NCBI GenBank assembly: GCA_937892095.1
Contig: CALAVC010000151.1
Span: 26,261-90,260, forward strand
Source of the DNA: an uncultured Bacteroidales bacterium
GTDB lineage: Bacteria; Bacteroidota; Bacteroidia; Bacteroidales; Marinilabiliaceae
Length of the DNA: 64,000 bases
Direction of reading: 5' to 3'
The position numbers and the translations under genes are program-made. This document shows, piece by piece, positions 8,879 to 18,122 of the stretch; within the stretch, counting starts at the first letter, position 1, and the number at the start of each line of letters is the position of its first letter. The notes below the pieces were generated by a model. The model worked only from the letters and a program-made list of their open reading frames with translations. It was not told the origin of the DNA and searched no databases.

Positions 8879-9074
8879 TGGTTTTGGTGCACGCAAAGTG
8901 CTCAAAAGGGAACGCCGTGAGACTCGGCGACAGTACCCGCTGCTGTATGTCTTTCGCCACACACAAAGAGTGGCGCCAAAAGTGAGGTTGCAAAAAAAGC
9001 CATTGTCTTGATTGCAGACGAGAAGGCGCAACCGTAGGTTCACAGAAGACGAGCCAGAAGACCTGCCAAAACAA
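8879..9074 (+). ncRNA. Cobalamin (B12) riboswitch
   Basis: The aptamer's conserved pieces are present in order. P1 is GTTTTGG (8881-8887) pairing with CCAAAAC (9066-9072). Next comes AAAAGGGAACGCCGTGAGA with ACTCGGCGACAGTACCCGCTG, the classic core (GGAA...GGTGAGA..TC..CGACAGT.CCCGCTGCTGT). A GCCAC element and an AGAAGGCGCAACCG segment follow. Last is the B12 box GAGCCAGAAGACCTGCC (9051-9067). Bound cobalamin is known to switch such leaders off, at transcription or translation. The rest of the leader (9075-9246, about 170 bases) is the presumed expression platform; I did not resolve its alternative fold. It controls the lipoprotein genes at 9247 and probably 10060. Confidence 0.93.
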
Positions 9075-9246
9075 GAAGTAATTTTTTCGTGTCTGAACGC
9101 CCTGCGGGATTACGGAGCAAGATGCGCACACCGAAGCTGGCTTAATTGTCCTTGTGAGAATGGGGAGAGGGGGCTTGGTGTGCAAAAAGGCTTTTGTTGT
9201 GTATCTCGCAAAAGTGAGAAACCAAATTACATACATATACACAACA

Positions 9247-10047
9247 ATGTTACAAACAAACAAATTTTTGCTGCTTGCAGCAGTATGCACGCTGACCTTC
9301 GTGGCGTGCGATGACGATGACGACCAAGACATCCGCACGCTGACGTTTGAGGACGCCGAGGGTCAGAGCTATTGGGCAGACCTGATTGACAGCCCTGAGT
9401 ATGGTGGTGCGAAGCTCTACGGAGAGTATGACCAGGCGACCAACATGTATTCAGGTCCCGAAAAAGACTACGTGTGGGCTGACGAGAACACGCTTTTGAA
9501 GAACAATGGCATCGTGGAAGCTTGGGGTTCGAAAGTGTTCTGGAATGGTGGCATGGCAGTGTCGAACTACACTCACGCTGCAGACGGAGCGTCGTATGCT
9601 AATCAGCTTTCGACGCTCAGCGGAGGACACAATGGTAGCAAAAATTTCTGCGTCAGCTTTGGCAGTGGCGAGGCTTCGGACAATTTGCCAGCCATATATT
9701 TTTCGGACAGTGTGGCACGCGTCATCAACAAGATGTATGTTGCCAACACGTCTTACGTGATTAACTCCATGACCAATGGCGACGACTACGGCACTCCGAA
9801 AGCTACGGAAACGGACTTCTTTAAGGTGTTGGCATACGGATTTGACGCAGCAGGTAAGCAGACGGCAACAGCCGAAATATACCTTACGCAAAATGGCGAG
9901 ATAAGCACCGAATGGCAAGAGTGGAATCTTGCGGGACTGGGAGCTGTCGTGAGTGTAAAATTCTCGGTCGAGCAGAGCCAAAAGAACGATTATGGCAACG
10001 TTTGGCCCAACTACTTTGCGTTTGACGATGTAGAAGTGGTCTTCTAA
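9247..10047 (+). CDS. DUF4465 surface lipoprotein under B12 riboswitch (BtuH-like)
   Basis: Lipoprotein of 266 residues: hydrophobic signal followed by lipobox FVAC with Cys21 and then an Asp-rich stretch (CDDDDDQD), a pattern seen in surface-exposed lipoproteins of Bacteroidota. The body (FEDAEGQSYW, YADQL-type segments, GSKNFCVSFG, NGDDYGTPKATETDFFKV, FAFDDVEV at the end) matches the DUF4465 family. From memory, DUF4465-type proteins in Bacteroides cobalamin loci include B12-binding surface proteins named BtuH; I give this as likely family knowledge, not proof. The start at 9247 is chosen because it opens the signal peptide; the frame is open from 9154. The cobalamin riboswitch directly upstream strongly supports a role in capturing corrinoids at the outer membrane. 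The gene at 10060 follows after 12 bases. Confidence 0.85.
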   Translation: MLQTNKFLLLAAVCTLTFVACDDDDDQDIRTLTFEDAEGQSYWADLIDSPEYGGAKLYGEYDQATNMYSGPEKDYVWADENTLLKNNGIVEAWGSKVFWNGGMAVSNYTHAADGASYANQLSTLSGGHNGSKNFCVSFGSGEASDNLPAIYFSDSVARVINKMYVANTSYVINSMTNGDDYGTPKATETDFFKVLAYGFDAAGKQTATAEIYLTQNGEISTEWQEWNLAGLGAVVSVKFSVEQSQKNDYGNVWPNYFAFDDVEVVF

Positions 10048-10059
10048 AAACAAACATAG

Positions 10060-10950
10060 ATGGTGCGTATATCTGTATTCTTGTTTGTGATATGCCTTTT
10101 GACAAGTTGCGACAAAGACGACAACAATGGAGAAATTGTTACTTCGTCTGAGACTGACACGACTGTGGCATTGTGCAATAGCGTGTTGGAGTTTTTGCCC
10201 GCACCGGGTCAGTTTGTCAACGAAGGGTATACGTGCCGTTCGCAAACAGAAGCTAATGCGTATGCACTCGACAGGATTACGTCGGGTGCATACGTTTCAC
10301 TTGGCAGCTTTGGCGGACGCATTGTGGTGGGCTTCGACCACAGCATACGCAATAGTGGAGGAGATTATGACATTGCCGTAGGTGGCAATTCGACAGTTGC
10401 ATTTTCGGAGCCGGGCGTCGTGTGGGTTATGCAAGACGCTAATGGAGATGGGATTCCTAACGACGGATGGCACGAATTGCGAGGTGCAAAAAGTGATAGT
10501 GTCGGGACGATTAAAAATTATGCTGTAACATATTATCGACCAGTGGAAAATTGTCCTACGCCATGGACTGACAATATGGGGCTGAGTGGGAGCGTGCGAT
10601 ACTTGTCGGCCTATCATAGGCAAGAATATTATTATCCGCTATGGGTCGAGAGTGACCAATATACCCTATCAGGCACTCGTTTGGCAAGCCAAGCCGTCGA
10701 CGTTAGTGGCGAGGGGCGTATGTGGACAAGCCCTAATTATGGGTGGGGCTATGCTGATAATTATAGTGAAGAACGCACGTCGGATGGCAAAAACTTGTTT
10801 AGAATAGCCGATGCCGACACTGTGCTTGCAGTGGTTGACTTCGTCATGGTGCAGTCGGCCGTCTTGGATAGTTGTGGTTGGATTGGTGAGGTGAGTACCG
10901 AGGTTACTGGTGTGTGGGATTATCATTTGCTGAATCCAATAGGGGAGTGA
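10060..10950 (+). CDS. Surface lipoprotein of the cobalamin locus
   Basis: Lipoprotein of 296 residues with a short signal and lipobox LTSC (Cys17), then an Asp-rich tether (CDKDDNNG). The body contains SGAYVSLGSFGGRIVVGFDH, GGDYDIAVGGN, EPGVVWVMQDANGDGIPND and WHELRG, a pattern I associate with a surface-protein family commonly encoded beside B12 uptake genes in Bacteroides. Several acidic, calcium-loop-like turns occur (DANGDGIPND). It follows the DUF4465 gene by 12 bases and so should be governed by the same riboswitch. No TonB-dependent BtuB receptor or BtuCD transporter lies nearby, so these proteins would have to pass the ligand to a receptor encoded elsewhere. Biochemical activity not known. 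Confidence 0.8.
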   Translation: MVRISVFLFVICLLTSCDKDDNNGEIVTSSETDTTVALCNSVLEFLPAPGQFVNEGYTCRSQTEANAYALDRITSGAYVSLGSFGGRIVVGFDHSIRNSGGDYDIAVGGNSTVAFSEPGVVWVMQDANGDGIPNDGWHELRGAKSDSVGTIKNYAVTYYRPVENCPTPWTDNMGLSGSVRYLSAYHRQEYYYPLWVESDQYTLSGTRLASQAVDVSGEGRMWTSPNYGWGYADNYSEERTSDGKNLFRIADADTVLAVVDFVMVQSAVLDSCGWIGEVSTEVTGVWDYHLLNPIGE

Positions 10951-10968
10951 TATTGGGGCAAATTGGTG

Positions 10969-10976
10969 TATTTTTG
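10969..10976 (+). promoter_or_regulatory. Promoter -7 box (TATTTTTG) before the DMT exporter gene
   Basis: TATTTTTG fits TAnnTTTG and ends 4 bases before the GTG at 10981. If it is used, the exporter mRNA is nearly leaderless and can be made independently of the riboswitch-controlled genes upstream. Confidence 0.35.
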
Positions 10977-10980
10977 TGGC

Positions 10981-11868
10981 GTGAAGTGCCACGGGACTAA
11001 ATATTTGCCAGCATTGTTTGTGGCTATTGTGTGGGGGACTACTTTTGTGGCCTCTAAAATGGCTCTTGATGGCGGACTGACGCCTATTGGGCTTATGAGC
11101 TTACGATTCTTGTTGGGCTACGTGGCGTTGTGGGTGGCATATCCGCAGGTGCATGCGATTCGTCTGGACAAGCAAGAACTGAAGTTTTTGTTGCTTGGTC
11201 TGTGTGGAGGGTCGGTATATTTCTTGGCAGAATATGAGGCACTAAGGCACACTTCGGCAGTCAATGTGGGCATAATTACGTCAACAGTGCCGTTGGTGTC
11301 GGCATGTTTGTATGCCATGCTTAGCAGGACGTTGCCACGTGCAAAATATTTTGTGGGGACAGCGATAGCTTTGCTGGGTGTGGTGATGGTCGTGACCAAT
11401 GGTCGGGCAGAGATGAGCTATAGCATGACGGGCGACGTCTTGGCGTGTGTGGCGACACTTCTTTGGGCTGTTTATTCGGTTGTCCTTTCGTCGCTTGGGG
11501 CGAGGGTGAATCCTCTATTGGCATCGCGACGGCTTTTTTTCTATGCGCTTGTTAGCATATCTCCATTTGCTATGTGTGAGGGGATAGACGTGTCTATTTT
11601 GACAGAACCACAAGTGCTATGGCCAACGATGTATTTGGGGCTTGTAGCATCGGGGCTGTGCATTTGGCTTTGGAATGTGTCGACCAACAATGTAGGCATT
11701 ATGCAGACCAATAATTTCTTGTATTTGCTGACCATAGTGCCTGTTTTTGCGTCTTACTTATTCATGTTGTCGGAGCTGACGAGGTGGAATGTTTGTGGCA
11801 GTTTGGTGGTTTTGGTGGGCATTATGGTGGCTAACAAAGGGGTACAAAAAAAGTGTGCCTACACATGA
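10981..11868 (+). CDS. EamA/DMT-superfamily transporter
   Basis: Inner-membrane protein of about 295 residues with roughly ten hydrophobic segments arranged as two EamA repeats. The first repeat starts with the family pattern LPALFVAIVWGTTFVASK; the second begins near VLACVATLLWAVYSVVLS. Members of the drug/metabolite transporter superfamily export or exchange small metabolites such as amino acids; the substrate cannot be told from sequence. The start is uncertain: TTG at 10963, GTG at 10966 and GTG at 10981 are all in frame and there is no ATG. I take 10981 because the translation from there matches the usual short N terminus. It follows the B12 lipoproteins by 30 bases but has its own -7 box, so cobalamin control is doubtful. 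Confidence 0.85.
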   Translation: MKCHGTKYLPALFVAIVWGTTFVASKMALDGGLTPIGLMSLRFLLGYVALWVAYPQVHAIRLDKQELKFLLLGLCGGSVYFLAEYEALRHTSAVNVGIITSTVPLVSACLYAMLSRTLPRAKYFVGTAIALLGVVMVVTNGRAEMSYSMTGDVLACVATLLWAVYSVVLSSLGARVNPLLASRRLFFYALVSISPFAMCEGIDVSILTEPQVLWPTMYLGLVASGLCIWLWNVSTNNVGIMQTNNFLYLLTIVPVFASYLFMLSELTRWNVCGSLVVLVGIMVANKGVQKKCAYT

Positions 11869-11910
11869 TGAGTGAGGCTCACTTATACGGATAATTCTTA
11901 TTGAACTTTT

Positions 11911-12960
11911 TTAGATTATGAGCATGGCGTCGCCGTAGGGACCGATGCGGTAGCCTTCGGCAACGGCAACGTTGTAGGCGTTCATGACGTTTTGGTAGCC
12001 ACCGAAAGCGCAGACGAGCATGAGCATTGTAGATAGAGAGAGTTGGAAGTTGCTTATAAGTGACGTCGGCACCTGAAATTCGTATGGGGGGAAGATGAAC
12101 TTGTTGGTCCAGCCGTTGTAGGGCGAGATGTGTCCTTGTGTGGAGTAGGCTGTTTCGAGAGCGCGCGCGACTGTTGTGCCGACTGCGCATACTTGCCTGC
12201 CTTCATCGCGGGCGAGGTTGACTCGGGCGACTGTCTCGTCGTCGATAAACATTTGCTCGGAGTCCATTTTGTGCTTGGTAAGGTCTTCGACTTCGACAGC
12301 GCGAGAGATGCCTGTCCCGACGTGGAGCGTCAGCTTGGCGAAGTCGATGCCTTTGAGTTCGCAACGCTTGTATAGTTGTCGGCTGAAATGGAGTGCGGCT
12401 GTTGGTGAGGCTACTGCACCTTCGACTTCGGCAAAGATGGTCTGATAGTTTTCGGCATCTTCGGGGACTACTGGTCGGGTTATGCATTCGGGCAGTGGCG
12501 TCTCGCCGAGAGCGTAGAGGCTTGCGCGGAAGTCTTCGTTGCTTTCTTCGCTAAGGAATCGGAGAGTGCGTCCGCGTGAGGTGGTGTTGTCTATAACTTC
12601 GGCAACCATTGAATTGTCTTCGCCAAAGTATAGTTTGTTGCCTATTCGGATTTTGCGAGCAGGGTCGACAAGAACGTCCCAAAGGTGTTGTTCGCGGTTG
12701 AGCTCTCGGAGCAAGAATACTTCTATGCGAGCATTTGTTTTTTCTTTGTTGCCATGTAGTTTGGCAGGGAAGACGCGAGTGTTGTTGACGACCATTACGT
12801 CGCGGTCGGTGAAATAGTTGGGGAGGTCTTTGAAGATTTTGTGTTCTATTTCACCTGTTTTTTTGTTGAGGACGAGTAGCCGAGCTTCGTCGCGATTCTC
12901 GGTTGGGAATTGTGCTATTTGTTCTTCGGAATAGCGATATTCAAATTCAGATAGCTTCAT
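11911..12960 (-). CDS. queA: S-adenosylmethionine:tRNA ribosyltransferase-isomerase
   Basis: Transfers and rearranges the ribosyl group of SAM onto 7-aminomethyl-7-deazaguanine at the tRNA wobble position, giving epoxyqueuosine. It is 349 residues, a normal length. Family blocks are present: [19 protein letters not shown] at the N terminus, [40 protein letters not shown], and [10 protein letters not shown] toward the end, plus [11 protein letters not shown]. The start overlaps the end of truB by 14 bases, so both tRNA-modification genes should be translated from one message. Last gene of the ftsX-DUF3098-uppP-truB-queA run. Cytoplasmic. Confidence 0.97.
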   Translation of the reverse strand: MKLSEFEYRYSEEQIAQFPTENRDEARLLVLNKKTGEIEHKIFKDLPNYFTDRDVMVVNNTRVFPAKLHGNKEKTNARIEVFLLRELNREQHLWDVLVDPARKIRIGNKLYFGEDNSMVAEVIDNTTSRGRTLRFLSEESNEDFRASLYALGETPLPECITRPVVPEDAENYQTIFAEVEGAVASPTAALHFSRQLYKRCELKGIDFAKLTLHVGTGISRAVEVEDLTKHKMDSEQMFIDDETVARVNLARDEGRQVCAVGTTVARALETAYSTQGHISPYNGWTNKFIFPPYEFQVPTSLISNFQLSLSTMLMLVCAFGGYQNVMNAYNVAVAEGYRIGPYGDAMLII

Positions 12961-13729
12961 TGTGTTTGTTATCTGCTTTTTGTGAAACGTTTTTTTCTTC
13001 TTTTGGTTGGAAGGGCGCAGCGTCTAAGATTAGCTGTTCGACTTGCTCCATTGTCATGGCGTCTTGTACACAAGAGTCGCCAGAGCGGGTGCGACGTAGG
13101 GCTGTTAGGTGTGCGCCAGAGTTTAGAGCCAGACCTATGTCGCGAGCGAGGGCACGAATGTAGGTCCCTTTGCTACAGACTATGCGTAGGGTGAGGCTAG
13201 TGCCATCGAAAACTGTTGGCTCTATTTGGCTGATGAGGATTGGTCGGGGCTTAATCTGGACGCTGTCGGCATTGCCTTTGCGAGCATATTCGTAGGCGCG
13301 TTTGCCGTCTATTCGTATGGCCGAGAATGTCGGTGGAGTCTGCATTAGGTTGCCCGTGAATTGCTCGGCGAGTACTTGTTGTACTTGTTCGGCTGTGATG
13401 TGTTCGACTGGGTAGGTGTGGTCTATTTCTGTTTCGAGGTCGAAGCTGGGCGTTGTGGCACCGAGTTTGAGCGTGGCGATGTATTCCTTGTCGCCATTCA
13501 TGAGACTATCGATGGTCTTGGTGGCTCGACCGGTGCAGACTACGACGAGTCCTGTTGCGAGAGGGTCGAGAGTGCCTGCATGACCGACTTTGATTTTCTT
13601 TATGCCAGCGTGTTTTTTGAGCATAAAGCGAATCTTGTTGACTACATCGAAAGATGTCCAATGTAGTGGTTTGTCGACGAGCAGTGTCGTGCCTGTGCGG
13701 AAGTTGATTTGTTGGGGAGAGAGCGTCAT
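12947..13729 (-). CDS. truB: tRNA pseudouridine-55 synthase
   Basis: Makes pseudouridine 55 in the T-loop of tRNAs. The catalytic motif [15 protein letters not shown] places the essential aspartate at residue 55; [15 protein letters not shown] at the N terminus and the later [12 protein letters not shown] and [12 protein letters not shown] blocks are all family signatures. Length is 260 residues from the ATG at 13729, which overlaps the uppP stop as ATGA. The open frame continues upstream to 14329, but that is an antisense-like shadow of uppP. A C-terminal tail rich in Lys and Asn runs into queA. Confidence 0.97.
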   Translation of the reverse strand: MTLSPQQINFRTGTTLLVDKPLHWTSFDVVNKIRFMLKKHAGIKKIKVGHAGTLDPLATGLVVVCTGRATKTIDSLMNGDKEYIATLKLGATTPSFDLETEIDHTYPVEHITAEQVQQVLAEQFTGNLMQTPPTFSAIRIDGKRAYEYARKGNADSVQIKPRPILISQIEPTVFDGTSLTLRIVCSKGTYIRALARDIGLALNSGAHLTALRRTRSGDSCVQDAMTMEQVEQLILDAAPFQPKEEKNVSQKADNKHNEAI

Positions 13730-14523
13730 GCAAGCAGGCATACAAGTGCGCCAACTATGAAGCAGTAGGCTGCAAAATAAATTAGTTTGCCACGTCGGAC
13801 GACTCCTATCATGAACTTGCAGGCCAGACAGCCGAAGACGAAAGCTGAGAGGAATCCGATTATCATGGACGATGTGGGTATGGATGTTGCGATGGCTTCG
13901 ACGCCGCCACGGATGAGTTTTATGCCGTCGAGGAGAGCCTCGCCGAGTATGGGCGGGATGACCATGAGGAAAGAGAATTGTGCCATTTGTTCTTTGCGGC
14001 AACCGAGTAGTAGACCTATGGCGATGGTGGAGCCTGAGCGAGAGAGACCTGGCATGACGGCACAGGCTTGTGCGAGTCCGATGACGAAGGCTTGTGGCAG
14101 TCCGATTTTTTCTTTCTGTCGTGGGCGAGCAAAATGAGTGAATGTGAGCAAGATTGCTGTGAGGAGGAGCATAAGCCCGACGATGAGTAGCCCAGAGCCA
14201 AAGATGTCTTCGACGACGTCTTTGAAGAATACTCCGACTATGCCGATGGGAATCATTGATATGAGTATGCAGAGAGCATAGCGTGTGCCTTCGTTCATTT
14301 GGAACTTGAGTAGGTCTGTTATTATCCACGCTATTTCGCGTCGGAGGATGACGACTGTGGATAGGACGGTTGCTACGTGTACGAGAATGGTGAAGGCGAG
14401 GTTGTCGGAGTCTTCGACACCGAATAGGTGCGAGGCTAAGATTAGGTGTCCGCTACTGCTTATGGGTAGGTATTCTGTTAGTCCTTGTACGAGTCCGAGC
14501 AGAAAGGCTTGTAGGCTATCCAT
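13726..14523 (-). CDS. uppP: Undecaprenyl-diphosphatase
   Basis: Integral membrane phosphatase (BacA/UppP family) that recycles undecaprenyl diphosphate to the monophosphate carrier for peptidoglycan and surface glycans. The two active-site motifs are clear: [16 protein letters not shown] near residues 14-29 and [17 protein letters not shown] near residue 158. There are about eight hydrophobic segments and 265 residues, as expected. Its ATGA overlap with truB and the 2-base gap to the DUF3098 gene show tight operon packing. High activity of UppP-type proteins is classically linked to bacitracin tolerance. Confidence 0.97.
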   Translation of the reverse strand: MDSLQAFLLGLVQGLTEYLPISSSGHLILASHLFGVEDSDNLAFTILVHVATVLSTVVILRREIAWIITDLLKFQMNEGTRYALCILISMIPIGIVGVFFKDVVEDIFGSGLLIVGLMLLLTAILLTFTHFARPRQKEKIGLPQAFVIGLAQACAVMPGLSRSGSTIAIGLLLGCRKEQMAQFSFLMVIPPILGEALLDGIKLIRGGVEAIATSIPTSSMIIGFLSAFVFGCLACKFMIGVVRRGKLIYFAAYCFIVGALVCLLA

Positions 14524-14525
14524 TG

Positions 14526-14771
14526 TTAGTTTTGAGTCTTACGGATTATGCCTACGCCGATGATGGCATAGCCGATGAGTACTACTATGGGGGCGAGTGT
14601 TATGTGTCGGAAGTCGTATATGCTTTCGTCGAATATGTTAGGGTCGGAAGAGCCACCACCGGCCATGAGTATGAAGCCGAGAATGACTACAACGGCTCCT
14701 ACGGCTATTGTTTTGTAGTTCCAAGAGGCGAGTGGCATGGCTTGTTTGCCTGATTCTTGTTTGCGTTCCAT
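14526..14771 (-). CDS. DUF3098 small membrane protein
   Basis: An 81-residue protein with two hydrophobic helices ([21 protein letters not shown] and [20 protein letters not shown]) joined by a [17 protein letters not shown] loop that is characteristic of DUF3098. The family is found in Bacteroidota, almost always between ftsX and uppP, as here. Function is unknown; the conserved position next to ftsX suggests a link to cell-envelope division or peptidoglycan work. The N terminus is charged and cytoplasmic by the positive-inside rule. Confidence 0.88.
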   Translation of the reverse strand: MERKQESGKQAMPLASWNYKTIAVGAVVVILGFILMAGGGSSDPNIFDESIYDFRHITLAPIVVLIGYAIIGVGIIRKTQN

Positions 14772-14804
14772 TTGTGGTTGAACTATGAGAGTGTTATTGT
14801 TTTT

Positions 14805-15692
14805 CTACACGTAGAGGTCGGCTGTTCGTAGGCTGAGGTATTTGTTGACAGAGGCTATGGTAGAAAAGAGTGTCATGAGTATTCCGAGTATGAAGACGAT
14901 GGCGAAGAGAGTGAGTACGACGTAGGTGTTGCTGAAGCTGATGACGTCTGGTAGTTCGCGCGCCGAGACGAATATTACGGCGGCGAGCATGGCGTTGGCT
15001 ATGCAAGCACCGATGAGGCCTTGTGCGAGTCCGCGTGCGACGAATGGTCGGCGTATGAAATTGCGAGTGGCTCCGACGAGTTGCATTGTTCGGATTAGGA
15101 ATCGTTTGCTATATACCATTAGTCGGACGGTGTTGCTGATGAGGGTGAGCGAGACGAGCAACATCATGGCGGAGAAGCATAGTAGGACTATGGATATTTT
15201 TCGGATGTTGTTGTGTATGAGGTTGACCATGTCTTGCTCGAAGTGGACATCGCGCACTGTTTTGTAGCCTCGGAGCATGTCGGCTACTGTCTCCATTCCT
15301 TGTGCGTCGGCATATTGTGCGAAGAGCTTTACTTCCATGGTTGGAAGGAGTGGGTTGTAGTCGAGTGTGGAGACGAAGTCTTCACCGAGGATTTCTTCCC
15401 ATTGTCTGGCGGCTTCGTCTTTGTCTACGCTGACGACGCTTTTGACTTGTGGTGCGGAGAGTAGTTGTTTTTCTATTTGTTTTACTTCGGCTGCTCTTGC
15501 GTCGGCTGAGAGTGTTACGGTTAGGCACAAGTTTTCTTTGACATAGGCAGAGACTCTGGATGCGTTGAGTAGTAGGAGTCCTATTATGCCGAGCAAGAAT
15601 AGTACGAGAGCGATGCTTATTGTCGTTGTAAAATACGAGCTGCGGATTTTGCGCGAAGTGGCTTGGGAAGAGGTTGTGGACGAGTGAGGCAT
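14805..15692 (-). CDS. ftsX: Cell division protein FtsX
   Basis: Permease-like subunit of the FtsEX complex, which activates peptidoglycan hydrolysis at the septum. The 295 residues hold one N-terminal membrane helix (about 22-44), a large periplasmic domain (SVDKDEAARQWEEILGEDF is a typical stretch), and three C-terminal helices (around ISIVLLCFSAMMLLVSLTLI, GLIGACIANAMLAAVIFVSA and TLFAIVFILGILMTLFSTIA). No ftsE is adjacent; in Bacteroidota it is commonly encoded apart. First gene of the five-gene minus-strand run, divergent from proA across a 178-base gap. Confidence 0.93.
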   Translation of the reverse strand: MPHSSTTSSQATSRKIRSSYFTTTISIALVLFLLGIIGLLLLNASRVSAYVKENLCLTVTLSADARAAEVKQIEKQLLSAPQVKSVVSVDKDEAARQWEEILGEDFVSTLDYNPLLPTMEVKLFAQYADAQGMETVADMLRGYKTVRDVHFEQDMVNLIHNNIRKISIVLLCFSAMMLLVSLTLISNTVRLMVYSKRFLIRTMQLVGATRNFIRRPFVARGLAQGLIGACIANAMLAAVIFVSARELPDVISFSNTYVVLTLFAIVFILGILMTLFSTIASVNKYLSLRTADLYV

Positions 15693-15870
15693 AGAATTTT
15701 TAGCGGAAAGAACTATATAATATCGCTTAAATTAGTTGCGAAGATAGATACATTTCTGTAAAAGAGTTTTTTATTTAACATATATTAAATAAGCAAAAAG
15801 AAATTCAAACATGTAAAAGGAAAATTAATTTATTTTGCCTTTAAATAATGGTTTATAAACGATAGAACAG

Positions 15871-17121
15871 ATGAAAGAGACTCAAGAGCAGTTTGTGGCG
15901 GTACGAGAGGCTGCGCGTTCGATAGCTCGTTTGTCGGCAGAAGAGACGTCGAGAATCCTTATGTCGATAGCAGATAAGTTGGAACGACATATTGACGATA
16001 TTGTCGAAGCTAACAAGGTAGACCTGTCGAAGATGTCGAAAGAAGATTATAGATACGACAGGCTTATGCTGACTCCTGAGAGGCTTCGGGGCATTGCTGC
16101 CGATACTCGTAGTGTGGCTAAGCTGCCGAGTCCGGTTGGAGAGGAGATTGATAGTACGGTGCGTCCGAATGGGTTGAAGATAAGTAGGGTACGCGTGCCA
16201 CTGGGTGTGGTTGGTGTTATTTATGAGGCGCGTCCTAATGTTACGGTAGATGTTGTGGCTATTGGTTTGCGTAGTGGGAATGCTGTTGTGCTGAAAGGAG
16301 GTTCGGATGCTCATGAGAGTAATGCTATTCTTGTAAGGCTTATTCGTGAGGCAATAGGCGAACATGGCGTGTCGCCAGAGATTGTTCAGCTCTTGCCCGA
16401 TAGTCATGAATCTGCTAAAGATCTTATGGAGGCAGTGGGATATGTCGACTTGCTAATCCCTCGTGGTTCGCAACGGTTGATAGCTTCGGTTCAACAGAAC
16501 GCCAAGGTGCCTGTCATTGAGACTGGTGCAGGAGTGGTGCATACGTATTTTGATAAAGATGGCGACTTGAAGAAAGGTGCACAAGTGATTTTGAATGCTA
16601 AGACTCGTCGTACGAGTGTGTGCAATGCTCTTGATTGTCTTATTGTGCATAAGGGTCGTTTGGCAGACTTGCCTGCTTTGGTGGAGCAGATGGCTGCTAA
16701 GGGTGTCGAGTTACGTGCCGACGGCAGAGCATACGCAGCTCTTGAAGGGAAATATGCTGGTACTCTTAGCCATATTGCCGAGGAGGACTATGGACACGAA
16801 TTCTTGGCTCTGATATTGGCTGTGGTGTGTGTGGATAGTCTTGACGAAGCTCTCGAATATATTCATCGCTATAGTTTGAAGCACTCGGAGGCTATCGTAA
16901 CTGAGAATGTAGAGAATGCAGAAAGATTTTTGCGTGAGGTGGATGCGGCATGTGTCTACGTGAACGCAAGTACTGCGTTTACTGATGGCGGACAATTTGG
17001 GTTGGGTGCTGAAATTGGTATTAGTACACAGAAAATGCATGCTCGCGGTCCGATGGGGCTACGCGAGTTGACATCGTATAAGTGGATAATTCGTGGTGAC
17101 GGACAAACGCGTCCTTTGTAA
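15871..17121 (+). CDS. proA: Gamma-glutamyl phosphate reductase
   Basis: NADPH-dependent reduction of gamma-glutamyl phosphate to glutamate semialdehyde in proline synthesis. It is an aldehyde-dehydrogenase-fold enzyme of 416 residues with the catalytic cysteine at position 251 in RRTSVCNALD, the loop VVGVIYEARPNVTVD and the VLKGGSDAHESN segment typical of ProA. The C terminus (GGQFGLGAEIGISTQKMHARGPMG, read in two parts) is also diagnostic. No proB lies beside it, so glutamate 5-kinase is encoded elsewhere. The stop codon overlaps the start of the glycosidase gene as TAATG. Confidence 0.97.
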   Translation: MKETQEQFVAVREAARSIARLSAEETSRILMSIADKLERHIDDIVEANKVDLSKMSKEDYRYDRLMLTPERLRGIAADTRSVAKLPSPVGEEIDSTVRPNGLKISRVRVPLGVVGVIYEARPNVTVDVVAIGLRSGNAVVLKGGSDAHESNAILVRLIREAIGEHGVSPEIVQLLPDSHESAKDLMEAVGYVDLLIPRGSQRLIASVQQNAKVPVIETGAGVVHTYFDKDGDLKKGAQVILNAKTRRTSVCNALDCLIVHKGRLADLPALVEQMAAKGVELRADGRAYAALEGKYAGTLSHIAEEDYGHEFLALILAVVCVDSLDEALEYIHRYSLKHSEAIVTENVENAERFLREVDAACVYVNASTAFTDGGQFGLGAEIGISTQKMHARGPMGLRELTSYKWIIRGDGQTRPL

Positions 17122-18122
17122 TGAGAGTTTTTTTAGTGCTTTGTAGTGTGTTGTTGTTTGGCACGTTGTGTCTTGCGCAACAAAGGAAATCGTTGGAAGG
17201 GACGATGTCTGACCGCCCTCTTGTTCATGACCCCTCGATTGTGCCGTGTGGTGATACGACGTATGTTTTCGGTACGGGACATGGTGTGTCGCAACTTTTT
17301 ACGACAGATATGCATACGTGGCACTATGGTCGTCAGTGTCTTGATACGCTTCCTCGTTGGGTCTATGAGCGATTGCCGCGAGCGTCGATGCACGTGTGGG
17401 CTCCCGATGTTATTTACTATGGTGGACAGTGGCACATGTTCTATTGCTGTTCGGCTTTTGGCAAAAACACATCGGTTATAGGTCATGCTGTCAGTCCGAC
17501 ACTCAACCAACAGAGCTCGGCTTATGGTTGGAAAGATAGGGGCATGATTGTGCAGTCGGTACCCGGACGAGATTATTGGAACGCTATAGACCCCAATATT
17601 GTGGTAGACTATGATGGAATGCCTTGGATGACTTTTGGTTCGTTTTGGGGAGGCATAAAGTTGGTTCGTCTAAATTACAACTTGGATGGCATAGCATATC
17701 CTGAAGAATGGTATGATCTTGCAGTCCGTCATCCTAAGGCAAAGCGAATGCTTGAAAATGCAATCGAAGCTCCGTATATCTTTAAACACGATGGCTATTA
17801 CTATTTGTTTGTCTCTATTGACTATTGTTGTCGCGGAAAAGAAAGTACGTATAGGGTCGTTGTCGGGCGAAGCCAGAAGGTGAGTGGTCCGTATGTCGAC
17901 CATAATAATGTTCCGATGACCGAAGGCGGTGGATTGCTTGTGGCAGAGGGCGACAAAAAAGAATGGAGTGCAATGGGGCATTGTTCGGTTGCCACAGTTG
18001 GAGGTAGAGATATTCTTGCACTCCATGCCTACGATATGCAAACGGGTCATTCGTATCTCTTGACACCACAAATCGAGTGGGATAAGGATGGTTGGCCAAA
18101 AGTTGTAATGAGTTCAAAATGA
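17121..18122 (+). CDS. Secreted glycoside hydrolase family 43 enzyme (arabinanase-like)
   Basis: Exported five-bladed beta-propeller glycosidase of 333 residues. The signal peptide is MRVFLVLCSVLLFGTLCLAQ. The GH43 catalytic trio can be placed: general base Asp37 in VHDPSIV, the pKa-modulating Asp157 in WNAIDPNIVVD, and acid Glu217 in AIEAPYIF. The order and the sequence YYYLFVSIDYCCRG resemble endo-1,5-alpha-L-arabinanases, but related arabinofuranosidases cannot be excluded. It acts in the periplasm or outside on plant arabinans. It overlaps proA by one base and the next gene by ATGA, so it is cotranscribed with unrelated housekeeping genes rather than sitting in a polysaccharide utilisation locus; no SusC/SusD pair is nearby. 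Confidence 0.9.
   Translation: MRVFLVLCSVLLFGTLCLAQQRKSLEGTMSDRPLVHDPSIVPCGDTTYVFGTGHGVSQLFTTDMHTWHYGRQCLDTLPRWVYERLPRASMHVWAPDVIYYGGQWHMFYCCSAFGKNTSVIGHAVSPTLNQQSSAYGWKDRGMIVQSVPGRDYWNAIDPNIVVDYDGMPWMTFGSFWGGIKLVRLNYNLDGIAYPEEWYDLAVRHPKAKRMLENAIEAPYIFKHDGYYYLFVSIDYCCRGKESTYRVVVGRSQKVSGPYVDHNNVPMTEGGGLLVAEGDKKEWSAMGHCSVATVGGRDILALHAYDMQTGHSYLLTPQIEWDKDGWPKVVMSSK

Noticed and set aside
8124..9338. 404-codon open frame on minus across the radical SAM gene and riboswitch
   Set aside because: It overlaps the radical SAM coding region in another frame and runs through the aptamer; the translation is Arg/His/Ser-rich noise.
12947..14329. TruB reading frame extended upstream to 460 codons
   Set aside because: The extra part covers uppP in another frame and has no family match; the ATGA overlap at 13729 fixes the true start.
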